64,000 nt of DNA from DATFQI01 sp963831105 (GTDB lineage Bacteria; Actinomycetota; Thermoleophilia; Solirubrobacterales; Solirubrobacteraceae): NCBI GenBank assembly GCA_963831105.1, contig CAWHOS010000009.1, positions 310,001 through 374,000 of the forward strand, given 5' to 3'. Positions 7,167 through 15,755 of the stretch are shown piece after piece. The notes below the pieces were generated by a model, which did not search any database, was not told the DNA's origin, and saw nothing but the letters and a program-made list of their open reading frames with translations. The translations under genes and the position numbers were made by a program. Numbering within the stretch: position 1 is the first letter of the stretch; each line of letters starts with the position of its first letter.

Positions 7167-10100
7167 ATGCTGGGGCGCTGGCGAGGGCTGTGCGGAACGT
7201 TCCTCCTCATCGCCGCGCTCGCCCTGACGCCGCCCTCGGCCGGCGCCGTGGACAACGGCGCCTACGAGGTCTCGACGTGGGCGGGCCCGGGCGGCGGGTT
7301 CACCGTCCGCCAGGACTACAGCGAGCGGCTCTTCTTCGGCGGATTCACGCTCTACATGGTCGACGGCCCGCTGGCCGGGCGGATCTTCGAGGGCTCGGAT
7401 TACTACCTCGGCGAGGATTACCGGAGCCTGTCCGCCGGCCCTCAGACCGTCGCCGACGGTCTCATCTCCTATCCGCGCTCGTATGCGGTGAGCGATGGCG
7501 CCGAGCAGATGCTCCGTGTCGACGAGCTGATCAGGATGCGGGAGGGCGAGGACGAGGCGCGGTTCACGTACGTCGTCACGAACGTGTCCGACGGCCCGAT
7601 CGCGTTCCGCCCGTCGGCCACCGGCGTCATCCCCTGGGGCGACGGCAGGCTCACGGCGACGCCCGGCCGTGGTCTGACCCTCTTGAGTGATTCCGGCGGG
7701 CATGGTGCCCGCCTCGAGGAGGTCCGGACGTCCACGCTCCCCGGCGATCTCGCTCCGGTGGCGGTGCCGGCGTGGAGCAGCTACCGCGCCGACATGTACC
7801 ACTACACGTTCGACCGCCTGCGGACGCCCGGCGGGCTCGGTGCACCGGAGATCGTCCCGGGGGAGGGCGGGGTGGCGGTCGAGTGGGACGACCATGTGAA
7901 TGCCCCGCTCCCGGCGGGCGCCACCGCCCGGTACGAGATCGTCTGGCGCTTCGGGCTGCACGCGCCCCTGCATGTGGCAGTGACCAGCCGCTACCGCTTC
8001 GCGCGCAACACGGCCACGATCGCCGCGCAGCTCGGCAACGCCCTCGGGGCTCCCGACGGCGGCGCGGCCGTCCGCTGGTCCGTCGAGGGCGCCAACCCGC
8101 AGGCGGAGCGCAGCGCGGCGGCGGGCGCCGACGGCGCCGTGACCCTTTCCTACACCGGCGCGAACGCCGGCCGCGACCTCGTGACGGTCTACCGCGACCT
8201 GGACGGCGACGGAACCCGCGACGCGAGCGAGCCGCAGCAGACCGAGGACCTGTACTGGGATCTGCCGCTTCCACCGCTCACGGTGGGGCAGCCCGCCGTG
8301 CGCCAGGCCGGTGAGGAGACGTCGATCGGGGTGTGGGTCCACGACGAGCTGAGCAGGCGCCGGCCGGGTGTCCGGGTGCGCTGGTCCGTCTCGGGCGTGA
8401 CGAACCTCGCGGAGCAGGCGGTCGTGACCGACGATGACGGCGGCGCGACGCTGCGGTACACGGCTCCGCGCAGCGGGACGGACACGCTGCGGGTGCACGT
8501 CGACCTCGACGGCGACGGCGAGCAGGACGCGGACGAGCCGCGGGATGCCGTGACCGTGCAGTGGAAGCAGGCCCCTCCGCCGCCGCCCACGTCCGTGACG
8601 CTCGACGGCGAGGGGATGGACGTGACGGTCTCGAGCCGCGGGTCCGTCGACGCGACGTTCCGGGACGCCGGCGGCGTGCTGCGCAGGCTCGTCTCCTGCG
8701 AGGGTTGCGGCGGTTTGCTCGTGCGCTTCACGGGCGGCCCCCTGGCCGGGGAGGCGTTCGGCCCCGGGCAGTTCTTCGGCGACCCCCAGGGCGCGGTCAC
8801 GCGCTCGGGCGACACGCTCAGCCAGGTCAGCACGTATCGCATCCGCCACGACGACGTCGACTACGTGCGCGTTCACCAGACCACGACGTACACCGAGGGC
8901 GAGCCGCGCTTCCGGACCTCCTACCGGCTGGAGAACCTCACCGACGAGCCGCTGCAGCTCCGTGCGGGCGTGGCGAGCCCGCTGCGCATCGCCGGCGAGT
9001 CCTACGGGCCTTCGGTGCACCGCGCCGGCCCGCCGCAGTTCGTGGGGGCCGAGCAGCGCGGGAGCGGCATCTCGTCCGGCTTCGAGGAGGTCGAGGGCTC
9101 GGCCTGGGCACGATGGGACGCCGGCTACTACGACAACCTGCTGTACGCGCTGGCCACGGAGGCCGGACTCGACAGTGGTCTCAGCAGCTACGACTCGGGC
9201 TATGGCGCCGCCGTGCAGTGGACCGCGACCTCGCTGGATCCCGGCGGCGGCCCCACCTACGACCTCGCGTGGCGGGCCGAGAGGCCACCGCCCATGCACG
9301 TCACGCCGCTCAGCGCCGTCGCCGAGACGCGCCACACCCACCGCGTCGTCGTCACGCTGCTCGACGATCAGGAGCAGCCCCGGAACGGCGTGAAGTTGCG
9401 CTGGAACATCACGGGCGTGAACCAGAGCGAGAGCGCGCAGTACGCCGTCACGTCGGGGCTCGGTCAGGCCACGCTCGCCTGGACCGGGAGGAACGTCGGC
9501 CGTGACACGCTGACGGTCTACGAGGACGTCGACGGCGACGACAGCCGGGATCCCGAGGATCCGATGCGCGAGGTCACGGTCGACTGGCGCCAGGAGTCGG
9601 CGGTCGATCCGCCGGTCTTCGACCCGCTCGTAGCCCCGAACGGCACCCAGGTCAACGTGGCGTTCCAGAGCTGGGGCGACCAGCGCTTCATCGGCCTGAC
9701 CCCCTCGCAGGCGGGGCTGTTCCCGAAGTGCGCGGACGGCTCGCCGCAGGTGAACCTGCGCCTGCGCGTGAACGTCGACCCGGGGGCGGGCTTGGTCGTC
9801 GCGGGCAGCATGAGCCTGCGCACGGTCTCCCCGGCGAGTCCCGACCTCGAGCAGCCGATCGACTCGATCCCGCCCGTCGGCGAGGCCGTCGAGAACACGT
9901 ACACGTTCGTGGTGGAGTGCCTGCGCCAGGCGTCGCTGTACATCTGCTACTCGCTCGAGGAGGCTGGACTGCCGGTCGAGCAGTTCTGCGTGCTGCTCGG
10001 TGGGCTCGGCCTGTGGGATCCGTCCGGGGTCGTGTACGACAAGTCGCGCTACGACGCCGAGATCGCCAAGGGACGTAGCGCCGACGATGCGCGCGCGACC

Positions 10101-11018
10101 GCCGCGATCGGCGGGGCGCGGGTGCGGCTGGAGCGCCGCCACGACGGGGAGTTCCGGCAGGTCCTGTCGGGTGATCCGTTCGTGACGCCGAACGTCAATC
10201 CCTACGTCACGGAGAAGGACGGGCGTTTCGGATGGGCGGTCTCCGCGGGCACGTACCGCGTCGTGGTGAGCGCGCCGTGCCACGAAAGCGCGACGAGCCG
10301 CGAGGTCACCGTGCCGCCGCCGGACCTGCAGGTCCACGTCGGGCTCGTCCGGACCTGCGCTGAACCCGGGCCGGAGCCGGAGCCCACGGCGAGCCCGACG
10401 GCGACGCCATCGCCGCCGGCGACGCCGACCCCGACGGCCACACCGGCCGCCACGGCCACACCGCCGGCGGCGACCGCGACGCCGTCGCCGACGGCCACGC
10501 CGACCACGACCCCGACGCCCACGGCCACACCGCCGGCGGCGACCGCAACGCCTTCGCCGACGGCCACGCCCACGGCCACCCCCACGGCGACGCCGACCGC
10601 GGAACCCACCGCGGAGCCGACCGCAGTAGCGGTCACGGAGCAGCCGCCCCCGCCGCCGCCCGTGGCCCCGTTCATCGCGCCGCGGGCCGCTCCGCCGGCG
10701 CCGGCGTCGCGGACGCAGGACCGATCGGGCGCCGCGACTGCGGTGATCGCGAGCTCGCGGCTCGACCGCCGCGGGTTGCGGCTGGTGCTGCGGTGCCCCG
10801 CGGGCGAGCGGGCGTGCTCGGGCGCCTACCGGCTCAAGGCCGGACGGCACGCGCTCGGGACCGTGCGGTTCACTGTCGCGGCCGGCCGCAGCTCGACGCG
10901 CGTGCTGCGGCTCGACCGCAAGGCCCGCGCGGCGCTGAAGTCCGCTCGGGGCCGGGTGAAGGTGTCCTCGGTGGCGACCGCCACGCGCACGATCCGCGTG
11001 CGCGGCGTCGCGGGCTGA
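7167..11018 (+). CDS. Large secreted multi-domain protein with Ig-like/Ca-binding modules
   Basis: Extracellular protein of 1283 residues with a signal peptide ending near PPSAGA (residue about 27). It contains two copies of an unidentified beta-rich block (about 30-280 and 480-690). These are followed by Ig-like (Big_1-type) modules ending in acidic loops DLDGDGTRD (about 337), DLDGDGEQD (about 446) and DVDGDDSRD (about 788) that resemble EF-hand/dockerin calcium loops. A carboxypeptidase-regulatory-like beta domain (about 940-1065) follows, then a Thr-Pro-Ala linker (about 1070-1150) and a basic C-terminal beta domain ending in RGVAG. ATG at 7167 is chosen over upstream starts because GGAGGA is 6 bases away and the signal peptide then begins correctly. 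A surface or matrix role is an inference. Confidence 0.75.
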   Translation: MLGRWRGLCGTFLLIAALALTPPSAGAVDNGAYEVSTWAGPGGGFTVRQDYSERLFFGGFTLYMVDGPLAGRIFEGSDYYLGEDYRSLSAGPQTVADGLISYPRSYAVSDGAEQMLRVDELIRMREGEDEARFTYVVTNVSDGPIAFRPSATGVIPWGDGRLTATPGRGLTLLSDSGGHGARLEEVRTSTLPGDLAPVAVPAWSSYRADMYHYTFDRLRTPGGLGAPEIVPGEGGVAVEWDDHVNAPLPAGATARYEIVWRFGLHAPLHVAVTSRYRFARNTATIAAQLGNALGAPDGGAAVRWSVEGANPQAERSAAAGADGAVTLSYTGANAGRDLVTVYRDLDGDGTRDASEPQQTEDLYWDLPLPPLTVGQPAVRQAGEETSIGVWVHDELSRRRPGVRVRWSVSGVTNLAEQAVVTDDDGGATLRYTAPRSGTDTLRVHVDLDGDGEQDADEPRDAVTVQWKQAPPPPPTSVTLDGEGMDVTVSSRGSVDATFRDAGGVLRRLVSCEGCGGLLVRFTGGPLAGEAFGPGQFFGDPQGAVTRSGDTLSQVSTYRIRHDDVDYVRVHQTTTYTEGEPRFRTSYRLENLTDEPLQLRAGVASPLRIAGESYGPSVHRAGPPQFVGAEQRGSGISSGFEEVEGSAWARWDAGYYDNLLYALATEAGLDSGLSSYDSGYGAAVQWTATSLDPGGGPTYDLAWRAERPPPMHVTPLSAVAETRHTHRVVVTLLDDQEQPRNGVKLRWNITGVNQSESAQYAVTSGLGQATLAWTGRNVGRDTLTVYEDVDGDDSRDPEDPMREVTVDWRQESAVDPPVFDPLVAPNGTQVNVAFQSWGDQRFIGLTPSQAGLFPKCADGSPQVNLRLRVNVDPGAGLVVAGSMSLRTVSPASPDLEQPIDSIPPVGEAVENTYTFVVECLRQASLYICYSLEEAGLPVEQFCVLLGGLGLWDPSGVVYDKSRYDAEIAKGRSADDARATAAIGGARVRLERRHDGEFRQVLSGDPFVTPNVNPYVTEKDGRFGWAVSAGTYRVVVSAPCHESATSREVTVPPPDLQVHVGLVRTCAEPGPEPEPTASPTATPSPPATPTPTATPAATATPPAATATPSPTATPTTTPTPTATPPAATATPSPTATPTATPTATPTAEPTAEPTAVAVTEQPPPPPPVAPFIAPRAAPPAPASRTQDRSGAATAVIASSRLDRRGLRLVLRCPAGERACSGAYRLKAGRHALGTVRFTVAAGRSSTRVLRLDRKARAALKSARGRVKVSSVATATRTIRVRGVAG
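10450..10570 (+). repeat. Two-copy 69-bp-period repeat encoding a Thr-Pro linker
   Basis: A 52-base unit at 10450-10501 recurs at 10519-10570 with 2 mismatches (period 69 bp, 23 codons). It encodes ATP/TATP-rich linker sequence inside the secreted protein. It is a coding repeat prone to length change, not a CRISPR. Confidence 0.7.
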
Positions 11019-11022
11019 CCCC

Positions 11023-11448
11023 TCAGGCGGCGAGCGTCTCGGCGCTCGCCGCGCCCTCGATCATCGTCGCGGCCACGATGCCGTAGGCGGCCGCCCACGC
11101 GGCGGCGTACTCGTCGCGCCAGTCGTCGCCGGCGATCTCGGCCATCGACGCGATCAGCACCTCGCCGACGACGGGGTAGTGCTCCGGCCGGGCGCCATAG
11201 CGGACGTGGCGGGCGCCCATCTCGCGCAGGGCGGGGACGATCCGGTCGAGGTCGCGCAGCGACTTGCGCAGCAGCACGAGCGCGCCGAGCAGCATGCCCT
11301 TCTGGCGGCGCATGTCCGTGCCGGCGAACAGCGGCCGCACCGCGGGCGCGGCGGCGAACAGCCGCGCGTAGAAGACGTCCATCAGCTCGTCGCCGCGCGG
11401 CGCGACGAGGTCGAAGCTGGTCTCGAGGGAATGGAGGTCGAGGCTCAT
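11023..11448 (-). CDS. Single-domain globin (flavohaemoglobin-like haem domain)
   Basis: Haem protein of 141 residues in the bacterial haemoglobin family (globin domain as in flavohaemoglobin, without the reductase). The proximal His lies in the conserved RPEHYPVVGE segment; the distal-side helices are recognisable from SFDLVAPRGDELMDVFYARLF. Likely roles are O2 binding or NO detoxification with a separate reductase. ATG at 11448 is preferred to the GTG at 11484 because the family starts here; the GTG would give a shorter gap to the upstream DoxX gene. It is transcribed with the DoxX gene, and its stop faces that of the secreted protein 5 bases away. Confidence 0.88.
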   Translation of the reverse strand: MSLDLHSLETSFDLVAPRGDELMDVFYARLFAAAPAVRPLFAGTDMRRQKGMLLGALVLLRKSLRDLDRIVPALREMGARHVRYGARPEHYPVVGEVLIASMAEIAGDDWRDEYAAAWAAAYGIVAATMIEGAASAETLAA

Positions 11449-11492
11449 GGGCGGAGACTGCCGGGCGCGGCAGGCCCCGCCCACCGAGATCC

Positions 11493-11933
11493 CTAGCGTC
11501 CCGTGTTCGTGCCAGCTCCCTTGCTTTCGGCGGAGGCGAGCCGGGACAGGCAGAGCGCGCCGACGAGCAGGCCGAAGTCGCGCAGCGCGATGTCGCCGTA
11601 GCCGCCGACGAGCAGCAGGTTGAGGATGATGCCGGCGAGCCAGCCGGCCACGAGCAGGCCGCCGAAGCGCGGCGCGACGAGCACGACCAGGCCGGCGAGC
11701 ACCTCGACGACGCCGACGATGTGCATCGCGGTGGCCGCGCTGCCCGGGATCAGGTCGTTGAACTCGGGGGCGAGGTAGCGCGTCCAGTCGTCGGTGAGCA
11801 CGCCGGCGAACTTGTCCAGGCCGAACAGGATTGGCGCGACGGTGAAGGCGACCCGCAGCAGCAGGGTCGCCTGGGCGACGGGATCGGCCCGCAGGGCCGA
11901 GGCGGTGGGCATGGGTGCGGCGAAGGTGCTCAT
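11493..11933 (-). CDS. DoxX-family membrane protein
   Basis: Integral membrane protein of 146 residues with about four transmembrane helices (LLLRVAFTVAPILFGLDKF, then about 65-85, 90-110 and 112-130) typical of DoxX/DoxD-like small membrane proteins, which are often tied to redox stress and quinone metabolism. GAGGAG lies just upstream of the ATG on the minus strand. It is the first gene of a two-gene unit with the globin and is divergent from a sigma factor; a perfect palindrome lies between them. Confidence 0.82.
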   Translation of the reverse strand: MSTFAAPMPTASALRADPVAQATLLLRVAFTVAPILFGLDKFAGVLTDDWTRYLAPEFNDLIPGSAATAMHIVGVVEVLAGLVVLVAPRFGGLLVAGWLAGIILNLLLVGGYGDIALRDFGLLVGALCLSRLASAESKGAGTNTGR

Positions 11934-11989
11934 GACGGCTCCTCGTGAGCTAGGGGTGGCACCTCCGTTGGCGCCCAGCGCGGTCGTCG

Positions 11990-12005
11990 TCTTACCGCGG
12001 TAAGA
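11990..12005. promoter_or_regulatory. Perfect 16-bp palindrome TCTTACCGCGGTAAGA
   Basis: A fully symmetric operator-like site in the 133-bp gap between the divergent DoxX-globin unit and the sigma factor. Flanking CGGT (11981) and ACCG (12006) extend the symmetry loosely. A dimeric repressor (for example TetR, HxlR or Rrf2 type) is the likely binder; which one is unknown. Confidence 0.5.
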
Positions 12006-12051
12006 ACCGCCCGCCTCCCGTCACTAACGGGGTGTGACCTTCGTGGCCACC

Positions 12052-12057
12052 TATCCT
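12052..12057 (+). promoter_or_regulatory. -10 hexamer TATCCT for the sigma factor gene
   Basis: TATCCT lies 9 bases before the ATG at 12067 and supports that start over the upstream GTG at 12034. A near-leaderless transcript is expected. Confidence 0.4.
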
Positions 12058-12066
12058 CGCCCCGCC

Positions 12067-12657
12067 ATGGCCGACGAGTCCCAGGCGTGGCTTGCGCGGC
12101 TCGGCGCGACGGGCGCCGAGCGCGAGCTGGCCATCGCCGAGCTGCACGGCCTGCTGCTGCGGGCGGCGCGCCACGAGCTGCGCCGGAGGAGCCTGCCGCA
12201 CGACGAGGTCGACGACCTCGCCGTGCAGGCCGCCGACGACGCGCTGGTGGCGGTGCTGGCGAAGCTCCCCACGTTCCGCGGCGCGAGCCGCTTCACGACG
12301 TGGGTCTACAAGTTCGCGCTGCTCGAGGCGGGCGTGAAGGCGCGCCGCCGCGCGTGGCAGGGCCGCGAGATCATGCTCGGCGACGACGCGTGGCCCGCGT
12401 TCGCGGATCCCGGCCCCGGCGCGCACGAGAGCGCGGTGACCGCCGAGCTGCTGCGGGCGATCCGGGACGCCGTGCAGCGCGAGCTCACCGACCACCAGCG
12501 CGAGGTGTTCGTCGCACTGGCGCTGCACGAGGTGCCGATCGACGTGCTCGCGGAACGGCGCGGCACGACGCGCGGCGCGCTCTACAAGACCCTGCACGAC
12601 GCGCGGCGCCGGTTGCGCGCCGCGCTGGCCGACCACGACCTGGGGGGTGCCGCATGA
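12067..12657 (+). CDS. Sigma-70 family RNA polymerase sigma factor (ECF-like)
   Basis: Predicted 196-residue sigma factor. Region 2 is seen at DEVDDLAVQAADDAL through SRFTTWVYKFALLEAGVK, and region 4 as a helix-turn-helix at REVFVALALHEVPIDVLAERRGT and TRGALYKTLHDARRRLR near the C-terminus. ATG 12067 fits the -10 spacing; GTG 12034 is an alternative adding 11 residues. It overlaps a zinc-finger anti-sigma gene by 4 bases (ATGA), the usual pairing for an ECF sigma and its inhibitor. Target promoters cannot be read from the window. Confidence 0.88.
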   Translation: MADESQAWLARLGATGAERELAIAELHGLLLRAARHELRRRSLPHDEVDDLAVQAADDALVAVLAKLPTFRGASRFTTWVYKFALLEAGVKARRRAWQGREIMLGDDAWPAFADPGPGAHESAVTAELLRAIRDAVQRELTDHQREVFVALALHEVPIDVLAERRGTTRGALYKTLHDARRRLRAALADHDLGGAA

Positions 12658-12869
12658 GCGACCTGCTCACCCGCCTGCTCGGGCCCGCTGGGCCCGAGGT
12701 GAGCTGCGAGGACTGCTTCGACCGCCTCGACGAGTACGTCGACGCCGAGGTCGCCGGCCGCGATCCCGAGCGGACCGTCCCCGGCATGGCGGCGCATCTC
12801 GTGGGCTGCCCGGCCTGCCGCGAGGACCACGAGGCCCTGCGCGCGCTCGTCAGCGGCGGGCCGTCGTGA
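12654..12869 (+). CDS. Short zf-HC2 anti-sigma-like protein
   Basis: Cytoplasmic protein of 71 residues. HLVGCPACREDHE carries the HxxxCxxC zinc motif of the anti-sigma ZAS family; an upstream Cys pair (CEDC) is also present. It ends soon after the finger and has no transmembrane or sensor part, so it is either a soluble redox/zinc-responsive anti-sigma or a truncated one. The 4-base overlap with the sigma gene supports co-translation. Confidence 0.8.
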   Translation: MSDLLTRLLGPAGPEVSCEDCFDRLDEYVDAEVAGRDPERTVPGMAAHLVGCPACREDHEALRALVSGGPS

Positions 12870-12879
12870 TCTCGGTGGC

Positions 12880-15675
12880 TCAGCGCCCCGCGCGGTCGCG
12901 CGACAACCGCTCGTAGACCATCGCCCCGATCCGCGGCCCGCGCAGCGCGGCCTCGAAGTCGGCGCGCCAGTCCTCCATGTTCGTCGAGGGGTGGTTGAAC
13001 CAGTGGTCGACGCTGCGGTCGATCGCCGCGAGCGTCTGCTCCGAGGGCTGGCCGCCCGCGTCGACCTCGTCCCAGGCCGACCGCACCGTCAGGCCGACGG
13101 CGCGCGACGCCTTGGTGCCCATCGCGCCCGCCAGCGGGGCGAGGTAGCTGGAGATGTGCGTGTGGCCGTGCTCGTCTCCCTCGTGGGCCTCGCCGGCGCC
13201 GCCCTCGTCGTGGTCGTCGTGATCGTGGCTGCCCGGCTCGTCGGCGTGCTGGTCGCTCACCGGGTTGACGATGTCGCCGTGGTCCTTGGCGATCTGCGTG
13301 TGGCTCGGCGGCTGGTAGGTCGAGGGCGCGATGCCGGCCTGGGGCTGCCCGTTCTCGTAGAGGTCGCCGACGCCGCCGAGCGCCTTGATCACCGGGCCCA
13401 TCGGGCCGTCCACCCGCTGGTGGCGCTTCTCGTCGATGCCGGTCTCCTCGCGGATCGCCTCGATCGCGGCGTTGAGGAACTGCATCGCGACCGTCACGGT
13501 CTGGTTCCAGGCCTCGCCGAGCTTCTCCTCGAGGTAGTCGCGGATCTCCTTGTCGACGGCCTCGATGCCCTCCGCGATCTCCTCGCCGACGACGGGGATC
13601 GCCTTCGCGGCCTCCTTGAGCATCTTCAGCGGCCCGTGCTCGTAGACCCAGGTGTAGGCCTTGCGCAGGGAGTGCTGATCATCCGACCAATCGGCCGCGT
13701 AGGCCTCGATCGACTCCGAGATGCTCCGGATCGCCGCGGCGGCCTCGCCCGTGAGCCCGGTGACCGCCCCGGCCGCCTCCGCGCCCGCGCCCTCGACGGC
13801 CTGCTGCTCCGCGTCCCAGTAGCCGGCGCTGCCGCCGAGCGCCTCGTTGATCGAGCTCATCACGCCGAAGACGCCTCCGGCGGTCGAGGCGGCGTCCGTG
13901 ATGCCAGAGCCGACGAGCTCGCCCGCGCCCTCGGTGATCTCCGCGCCCGTGTCGGTCACGGCGGTCACGACGGTGTTGATCGAGCGGATCTTCTCGGCCA
14001 CCCACTGGCCGACGCCGGAGAAGTCCGCCGGGTTCTCCGGGTCCATCTCCATGTAGTCGAGCGCGGCGAGCGTGACCTCGCTCGGGCCCTTCTTGCCCTT
14101 CTCGAACGGGTTGAGCTCCTTGAGCTTGTCCGCGGCCTCCTCGAGCAGCGACGCGGCGGTGTCGGTCATGTTGAACGAGCCCGTCGTCATGACCTCGAGC
14201 CCGTTGACCATCATGTTCGCGGCCAGCGGGTTGCCCTGCGCGTCGGTCGCGTGGGTCATCGTGTCCAGCACGCCGACCTGCGCGGCGTTGAGGCGCTGCA
14301 CGGCGCCCGGCGTCTCCTCGGGGTGGCCCATCGGGGCCGACCCGGCCGGCACGAAGACCTCGGCGCCCTCGCGCAGCAGCAGGTTGATCGCGATCTCGCA
14401 GAAGTTCGAGTGCGCGTAGTAGTCCTGCATCGTGTGGATGCCCGAGGCGAACTCGCGCGGGCCGAGGCCGCCCTGGCCGCTGCTGCCCGCCCGCGCGGCC
14501 TGGTGCATCTTGCCCTTCAGCCACTCCTTCGAGGTGTTCATGTAGCGCGGGATGGCCTGCTCGTTGACCTGGAACGCGGCGGTCCCCTCGCCGGGCGTCA
14601 TGTTCCCGCCCGGCGTCGCGGCGTAGCGCGGGTCGACGGCGGCGTAGCCCTGGTTCTCCGCGCCCGCCGGGTTGGCGAGGACGTCGGCGGTCGTCCGGTA
14701 GGCGTCCGGGTTCGTCGGGTCGGCCAGCGCGGCCGCGCCGTCGGTGCCGGGGGCGACCTGGCGGTTGACGTCGGAGGCGCGCAGGTCGGTCGGGTTGTCG
14801 ATGTGCTCGACCGGGTCGTAGGTGCCGAACTCGCCGGCGGTGAAGCCGCGGCCGAACTCCTTGATCGAGAGCACGTTGAGGATCGCGAAGATCCGGTCGG
14901 CGCCGCCGATCTTGACCAGGATGCCGGGGGTCAGCGCCTGCGAGAGGTCGCGCATCCAGTTGCCCTGGCGCCCGGCGCGCGCGGCCTGCGGGTCCAGGCC
15001 CATCGCGTGCAGGGCCTCCTCGGTCATCGCCGCGTGGCCGGTGCCGCCGAGGTACTGGCCGCCCTCGATCCGCGTCGTGCCCTGGGCGAAGCGCGCGATC
15101 CGCTTGCGCGCGGCGCCGGGCGGCGCGGCCGCGACGGCGGCGGGCGTGCCGCGCATGGCGGCGGAGGCCGCGGCGTCCGCGTCGCGCTCGATCGCATCAC
15201 CGGGCTGGGAGACCTCGAGCTGCTCGGGGACGCCGCCGCCGGTGCCCTGCTGGACGACGTGCGCGAGCTCGTGCGCGATCAGCGACTGGCCGGACTCCGT
15301 GCCCGGCGAGTACTCGCCCTGGTTGAAGACGATGTCCCCGCCGACGGTGTAGGCGCGGGCGTCGAGCGCGGCCGCGGCGCCGGCGGCCTCGCCGCCCGTG
15401 TGCACGCGCACGTCGGAGAGGTCGGTGCCGTAGGCCGGCTCGAAGCGGTCGCGCACGCGCTCGTCGAGCGGCGCGCCGCCGCCGGCCATGCCGGCGCGGG
15501 CCACCTGCGCCGCCTCGCCGCCGGAGAGCATCCGGCTCACCGCGGCGTTGCCGGCCGCGGACTGCAGCGCGATCACCCGCGCGACGGCCGGGGACTGGGG
15601 CGCCGGAGCCGCCGCGGGCACGCCGACGGGCGCGGGCGGAGCGAGAGCTTCGTCTTCTCGGGTCCGGTCCGCCAC
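12880..15675 (-). CDS. DUF4157 (eCIS core) plus HET-C-like domain protein
   Basis: Protein of about 931 residues from the GTG at 15675 (an upstream GTG at 15744 adds 23 residues). Residues about 68-145 are the DUF4157/eCIS-core domain: RFEPAYGTDLSDVRVHTG, a NQGEY segment, then the metallopeptidase-like HELAHVVQQ (135-143). Residues about 210-430 resemble the HET-C/phospholipase-C-like helical domain: GHAAMTEEAL, GNWMRDLSQAL, EHIDNP, then HTMQDYYAHSN (414-424). A later HTQIAKDHGD segment and a His/Asp-rich stretch (HDHDDHDE) could add metal ligands. DUF4157 proteins are often cargo of extracellular contractile injection systems, but no such genes are nearby. A secreted or injected toxin is inferred. 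Confidence 0.8.
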   Translation of the reverse strand: MADRTREDEALAPPAPVGVPAAAPAPQSPAVARVIALQSAAGNAAVSRMLSGGEAAQVARAGMAGGGAPLDERVRDRFEPAYGTDLSDVRVHTGGEAAGAAAALDARAYTVGGDIVFNQGEYSPGTESGQSLIAHELAHVVQQGTGGGVPEQLEVSQPGDAIERDADAAASAAMRGTPAAVAAAPPGAARKRIARFAQGTTRIEGGQYLGGTGHAAMTEEALHAMGLDPQAARAGRQGNWMRDLSQALTPGILVKIGGADRIFAILNVLSIKEFGRGFTAGEFGTYDPVEHIDNPTDLRASDVNRQVAPGTDGAAALADPTNPDAYRTTADVLANPAGAENQGYAAVDPRYAATPGGNMTPGEGTAAFQVNEQAIPRYMNTSKEWLKGKMHQAARAGSSGQGGLGPREFASGIHTMQDYYAHSNFCEIAINLLLREGAEVFVPAGSAPMGHPEETPGAVQRLNAAQVGVLDTMTHATDAQGNPLAANMMVNGLEVMTTGSFNMTDTAASLLEEAADKLKELNPFEKGKKGPSEVTLAALDYMEMDPENPADFSGVGQWVAEKIRSINTVVTAVTDTGAEITEGAGELVGSGITDAASTAGGVFGVMSSINEALGGSAGYWDAEQQAVEGAGAEAAGAVTGLTGEAAAAIRSISESIEAYAADWSDDQHSLRKAYTWVYEHGPLKMLKEAAKAIPVVGEEIAEGIEAVDKEIRDYLEEKLGEAWNQTVTVAMQFLNAAIEAIREETGIDEKRHQRVDGPMGPVIKALGGVGDLYENGQPQAGIAPSTYQPPSHTQIAKDHGDIVNPVSDQHADEPGSHDHDDHDEGGAGEAHEGDEHGHTHISSYLAPLAGAMGTKASRAVGLTVRSAWDEVDAGGQPSEQTLAAIDRSVDHWFNHPSTNMEDWRADFEAALRGPRIGAMVYERLSRDRAGR

Positions 15676-15687
15676 GTCTGGCGCGGG

Positions 15688-15717
15688 ACGGTATCCGGGC
15701 CGGGCCGTCCAGGTCAA
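15688..15717 (-). promoter_or_regulatory. Putative promoter of the eCIS-core gene
   Basis: On the minus strand TTGACC (15717-15712) and TACCGT (15693-15688) are separated by 18 bases and lie 12 bases before the GTG at 15675. This is the main reason for preferring that start. It sits in the gap shared with the divergent MoxR gene. Confidence 0.35.
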
Positions 15718-15755
15718 TGGCCGGCCGGGCGGTCGTTCGGGCACCGCATGCGAGA

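Noticed and set aside
10450..10570. CRISPR-like or satellite repeat
   Set aside because: Two copies with a 69-bp period, in frame within a Thr-Pro linker, no spacers and no cas genes.
12034..12066. Upstream GTG start at 12034 for the sigma factor
   Set aside because: The -10 TATCCT at 12052 would lie inside the coding region, and the extra 11 residues are not family-like.
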